In this document: positions 61,044-64,000 of the stretch, piece after piece
Layout of the letters: each line of letters opens with the position of its first letter
Numbering within the stretch: position 1 is the first letter of the stretch
Source of the DNA: Azoarcus sp. KH32C
Lineage (GTDB): Bacteria > Pseudomonadota > Gammaproteobacteria > Burkholderiales > Rhodocyclaceae
Reading direction: 5' to 3'
NCBI RefSeq assembly: GCF_000349945.1
Contig: NC_020516.1
Location: 1,550,001-1,614,000 of the forward strand
DNA: 64,000 nt
The notes under the pieces: model-generated
Told to the model about the DNA's origin: nothing
Seen by the model: the letters and a program-made list of their open reading frames with translations, nothing else
Database searches by the model: none
Translations under genes and position numbers: made by a program

Positions 61044-63713
61044 TCAGACGCTCATCGGGTTCGGCTTGTTGGGATCGAGGTTGTACTTCAGCAGCGCGGC
61101 GGCCACTTTTTCGCGCTCGATCAGGCCGTCGTCGGCGAGCGCCTTCAGCGCGGCAACCGTGACCCAGTGGCGATCCACTTCGAAGAAGTGGCGCAGCTTC
61201 TCGCGGGTGTCGGAGCGGCCGAAGCCGTCGGTGCCCAGCGTCACGTAGGTGCCCTTGACGAAGGGACGGATCTGCTCGGCGAACATCTTGATGTAATCGG
61301 TCGAGGCGATCACCGGGCCGGTCGCGTCCTTCAGGCATTTCGCGACATGCGACAGGCGCGGCGCTTCCATCGGGTGCAGCATGTTCCAGCGCTCGGCATC
61401 CTGGCCGTCACGGGCGAGTTCGTTGAAGCTCGGGCAGCCCCAGATGTCGGACTCGACACCCCAGTCGTTCTTCAGCAGGTCGGCCGCGGCGATGACTTCG
61501 CGGAAGATCGTGCCGGAACCGAGCAGTTGCACGCGCAGCTTGCCTTCACCGCCCTTACGGAACGCGTACATGCCCTTGACGATGTCGGCTTCGGCGCCGG
61601 CAGGCATCTCGGGATGCTCGTAGTTCTCGTTCATCACCGTGATGTAGTAGTACACGTCCTGCTGCTCGGCGAACATCCGGCGCATGCCGTCCTGCACGAT
61701 CACCGCGACTTCGTATTGGAAGGTCGGGTCGTAGCTGACGCAGTTCGGGATCATGTTGGCCATCACGAGACTGTGGCCGTCTTCGTGCTGCAGGCCTTCG
61801 CCGTTCAGCGTGGTGCGGCCGGCGGTGCCGCCGATCAGGAAGCCGCGGGTACGCTGGTCCGCAGCCGCCCAGCACAGGTCCATCGTGCGCTGCAGGCCGA
61901 ACATCGAATAGAAGATGTAGAAGGGCACCATCTGCACGCCATGCACCGAGTACGCGGTGCCGGCGGCGATCCAGTCGGCCATCGCGCCGGCTTCGTTGAT
62001 GCCTTCCTGCAGCACCTGGCCGGTCTTCGATTCCTTGTAGAACATCAGCTGGTCATGGTCTTCCGGCACGTAGTTCTGGCCTTCCTGGTTCCAGATGCCG
62101 TACTGGCGGAACATGCCTTCCATGCCGAAGGTGCGCGACTCGTCCGGGACGATCGGCACGACGTGGCGGCCGATCTGCTTGTCCTTGAGCAGGGTGTTCA
62201 TGATGCGCACGATCGCCATCGTCGTCGACAGCTCGCGGCCTTCGCCCGAGGCCTTCAGCAGCGCGGCGAAGTTGTCGAGCGCGGGCACCGGCAGCGGATC
62301 GGCCTTGCGGCGGCGCTGCGGCAGGAAGCCGCCGAGTTGCACGCGGCGCTCCATCATGTATTTGTATTCGGGCGAGTCCTCGGCGAACTTCAGGTAGGGC
62401 AGTTCGGCGATCTTGTCGTCCGGCACCGGGATGTCGAAGCGGTCGCGGAAGCGGCGGATGGCCTCTTCGTCGAGCTTCTTCTGCTGGTGCGAGATGTTCA
62501 TCGCCTCGCCGGCCTGGCCCATGCCGAAGCCCTTGACGGTCTTGGCGAGGATCAGCGTCGGCTGGCCCTTGTGCTCGACCGCTGCCTTGTAGGCGGAGAA
62601 GATCTTGAACAGGTCATGGCCGCCACGGTTCAGGCGCCAGATTTCCTCGTCGGTCCAGTCGGCGACCATCGCCTTCAGTTCCGGCGTGTTGAAGAAGTGC
62701 TCGCGCACGTAGGCGCCGTCCTTGGCCTTGAAAGTCTGGTACTCGCCGTCGACGCATTCCATCATGCGCTTCTTCAGCAGGCCCTTGGTGTCGCGGGCGA
62801 GCAGCGAATCCCAGTGCGTGCCCCACACGAGCTTGATGACGTTCCAGCCGGCGCCGCGGAATTCCGCTTCCAGCTCCTGGATGATCTTGCCGTTGCCGCG
62901 CACCGGGCCGTCCAGACGCTGCAGGTTGCAGTTGATCACGAAGACCAGGTTGTCGAGCTTTTCACGCGCGGCCATGCCGATCGCGCCCAGCGATTCGACT
63001 TCGTCGGTCTCGCCGTCGCCGAGGAAGGCCCAGACCTTGCGGTCCTGCGCCTTGGCCATGTCGCGCGAATCCATGTACTTCATGAAGCGCGCGGCGTAGA
63101 TCGCGCACAGGGGGCCGAGGCCCATCGACACGGTCGGGAACTGCCAGAAGTCCGGCATCAGCCAGGGGTGCGGGTAGGACGAGATGCCCTTGCCGTCGAC
63201 TTCCTGGCGGAAGCTGTCCATCTGGTCTTCGGTCAGGCGACCGAGCATGAAGGCGCGTGCATAGACGCCGGGGACCGAGTGGCCCTGGAAGAAGATCAGG
63301 TCGCCGCCGTGCTCGGCGGTCGGGGCGCGCCAGAAGTGCGAGAAGCCCACGTCGTAGAGCGCAGCCGCGGACGCGAACGATGCGATATGGCCGCCGACGT
63401 TGGTGTGCTTGTTGGCGCGAACGACCATCGCCATCGCGTTCCAGCGGATGTACGAATGGAGCTTGATCTCCATGTCCGGGTTGCCCGGGTACTTCGGCTG
63501 CTGTGCGGCGGGGATGGTGTTGATGTACTGGGTCGTTGCCGAGTAGGGGATGTCGATGCCTTCCTCGCGGCCGGCCTCGATCAGCTTCTCGATCAGGAAA
63601 TGCGCGCGGTCCTGGCCTTCATTGGCGACGACGGCCTGGAGGGCGTCCAGCCATTCCTGGGTTTCCAGGGTGTCGGGGTCCGATTGCAGCGTTACGTTGG
63701 GTGTCGCGGCCAT
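61044..63713 (-). CDS. aceE: Pyruvate dehydrogenase E1, homodimeric type
   Basis: An 889-residue E1 with GHSVPGVYARAFMLGR and WAFLGDGETDEVESLGAIGM (ThDP motif GDGE) of the AceE type. It decarboxylates pyruvate and acetylates E2 lipoyl groups. GAGGAG about 7 bases before the ATG decides for 63713 over an upstream start at 63728. First gene of the operon. Confidence 0.97.
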   Translation of the reverse strand: MAATPNVTLQSDPDTLETQEWLDALQAVVANEGQDRAHFLIEKLIEAGREEGIDIPYSATTQYINTIPAAQQPKYPGNPDMEIKLHSYIRWNAMAMVVRANKHTNVGGHIASFASAAALYDVGFSHFWRAPTAEHGGDLIFFQGHSVPGVYARAFMLGRLTEDQMDSFRQEVDGKGISSYPHPWLMPDFWQFPTVSMGLGPLCAIYAARFMKYMDSRDMAKAQDRKVWAFLGDGETDEVESLGAIGMAAREKLDNLVFVINCNLQRLDGPVRGNGKIIQELEAEFRGAGWNVIKLVWGTHWDSLLARDTKGLLKKRMMECVDGEYQTFKAKDGAYVREHFFNTPELKAMVADWTDEEIWRLNRGGHDLFKIFSAYKAAVEHKGQPTLILAKTVKGFGMGQAGEAMNISHQQKKLDEEAIRRFRDRFDIPVPDDKIAELPYLKFAEDSPEYKYMMERRVQLGGFLPQRRRKADPLPVPALDNFAALLKASGEGRELSTTMAIVRIMNTLLKDKQIGRHVVPIVPDESRTFGMEGMFRQYGIWNQEGQNYVPEDHDQLMFYKESKTGQVLQEGINEAGAMADWIAAGTAYSVHGVQMVPFYIFYSMFGLQRTMDLCWAAADQRTRGFLIGGTAGRTTLNGEGLQHEDGHSLVMANMIPNCVSYDPTFQYEVAVIVQDGMRRMFAEQQDVYYYITVMNENYEHPEMPAGAEADIVKGMYAFRKGGEGKLRVQLLGSGTIFREVIAAADLLKNDWGVESDIWGCPSFNELARDGQDAERWNMLHPMEAPRLSHVAKCLKDATGPVIASTDYIKMFAEQIRPFVKGTYVTLGTDGFGRSDTREKLRHFFEVDRHWVTVAALKALADDGLIEREKVAAALLKYNLDPNKPNPMSV

Positions 63714-63823
63714 GCTCTGTCTCCTCAAACGTTGAGCCCAGCTGTTAGCGAATCCCGCTTTCGTGAAGCGGGCGAAGTTAAAACCGTGAGTTGCCGATTC
63801 CGATGATCAGCGACGGTTTTCAC

Positions 63824-63852
63824 ACTATAAAATCACTTTTCAGGATGCGCAA
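63824..63852 (-). promoter_or_regulatory. Sigma-70-type promoter of the aceE operon
   Basis: On the minus strand TTGCGC (63847-63852), 17 bp, TATAGT (63824-63829). The leader contains AAAACCGT/ACGGTTTT (63779-63786, 63813-63820) and a CCCGCTT/AAGCGGG hairpin (near 63747-63765), possible regulator sites. A GC-rich inverted repeat GGGCGCC/GGCGCCC at 63958-63977 lies further upstream. Confidence 0.55.
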
Positions 63853-64000
63853 TAACTTTTTTCCCCGAACGCTGCGCAGACGATGACGCGGCCGTTCGGT
63901 GGTTGGCGGAAAAACGTCCAAAGCGGGCGGCCGCAAAGGAGGCGAGCGAACGCCAACGGGCGCCTGCGAAGGCGCCCAAAACGGGGAAAATCAAGAAAGC

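Noticed and set aside
57243..63806. A 2187-codon open frame on the plus strand, opposite the pyruvate dehydrogenase genes
   Set aside because: It is a mirror frame of very GC-rich genes. Composition is His/Arg/Asp-rich without domains, and the minus strand encodes unmistakable AceE, AceF and LpdA.

Overview
The window is GC-rich bacterial DNA of a betaproteobacterial type. The best clues are a pyruvate dehydrogenase operon aceE-aceF-lpdA in which the E3 subunit carries its own lipoyl domain, a polar-flagellum late gene cluster, and close similarity of the housekeeping proteins to what I know of Azoarcus/Aromatoleum/Thauera-like Rhodocyclales. Genus assignment is inference; there is no rRNA or tRNA gene in the window.

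Positions 1-24.9 kb are an accessory region, probably a degraded or composite integrated element. From left to right it holds: a low-GC retron reverse transcriptase with a candidate msr/msd RNA; a low-GC orphan gene; a DprA-like / HAD-phosphoribosyltransferase pair resembling the ShosTA anti-phage toxin-antitoxin; ssb; a tandem ribbon-helix-helix protein; small hypothetical genes and a lipoprotein; an SRAP (YedK/HMCES-like) protein; a 10-bp minisatellite; a zinc-ribbon-umuD-umuC operon; two HNH nuclease genes; a HAD / metallophosphoesterase operon; a Fic protein with Gln in place of the catalytic His and its own operator array; a gene broken by one stop codon; a truncated tyrosine recombinase surrounded by three copies of a 28-bp palindromic site; a LOTUS-domain protein; a MerR / VIT-vWA pair; and two AlpA/MerR-type small DNA-binding proteins, one altered by a perfect 139-bp tandem duplication.

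Positions 24.9-35.2 kb are surface and motility functions. A c-di-GMP-I (GEMM) riboswitch precedes a 996-residue serralysin/RTX protein. On the minus strand follow ycgR (PilZ), an FlhB-C-terminal-like protein, fliK, fliT, fliS, fliD, flaG and two flagellin genes. A sigma-28-type promoter precedes one flagellin and a sigma-54-type promoter the other; a third, larger flagellin at 55.8-57.3 kb also has a sigma-54-type promoter.

Positions 35.5-53.5 kb are a minus-strand glycan cluster: a 1532-residue multidomain glycosyltransferase, two radical SAM enzymes, an epimerase/reductase-like protein lacking the usual catalytic Tyr, a Gmm-like NUDIX enzyme, a C-methyltransferase-like protein, a ThDP enzyme, a NeuB-cupin fusion, and rfbH-rfbG-rfbF for CDP-3,6-dideoxyhexose. 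Together they suggest a branched or unusual 3,6-dideoxy sugar, possibly for flagellin or O-antigen glycosylation.

Positions 53.6-64 kb contain a GGDEF diguanylate cyclase, a previously easy-to-miss 51-residue membrane protein gene with a near-perfect LexA box over its promoter, the third flagellin, and the aceE-aceF-lpdA operon with a promoter and terminator.
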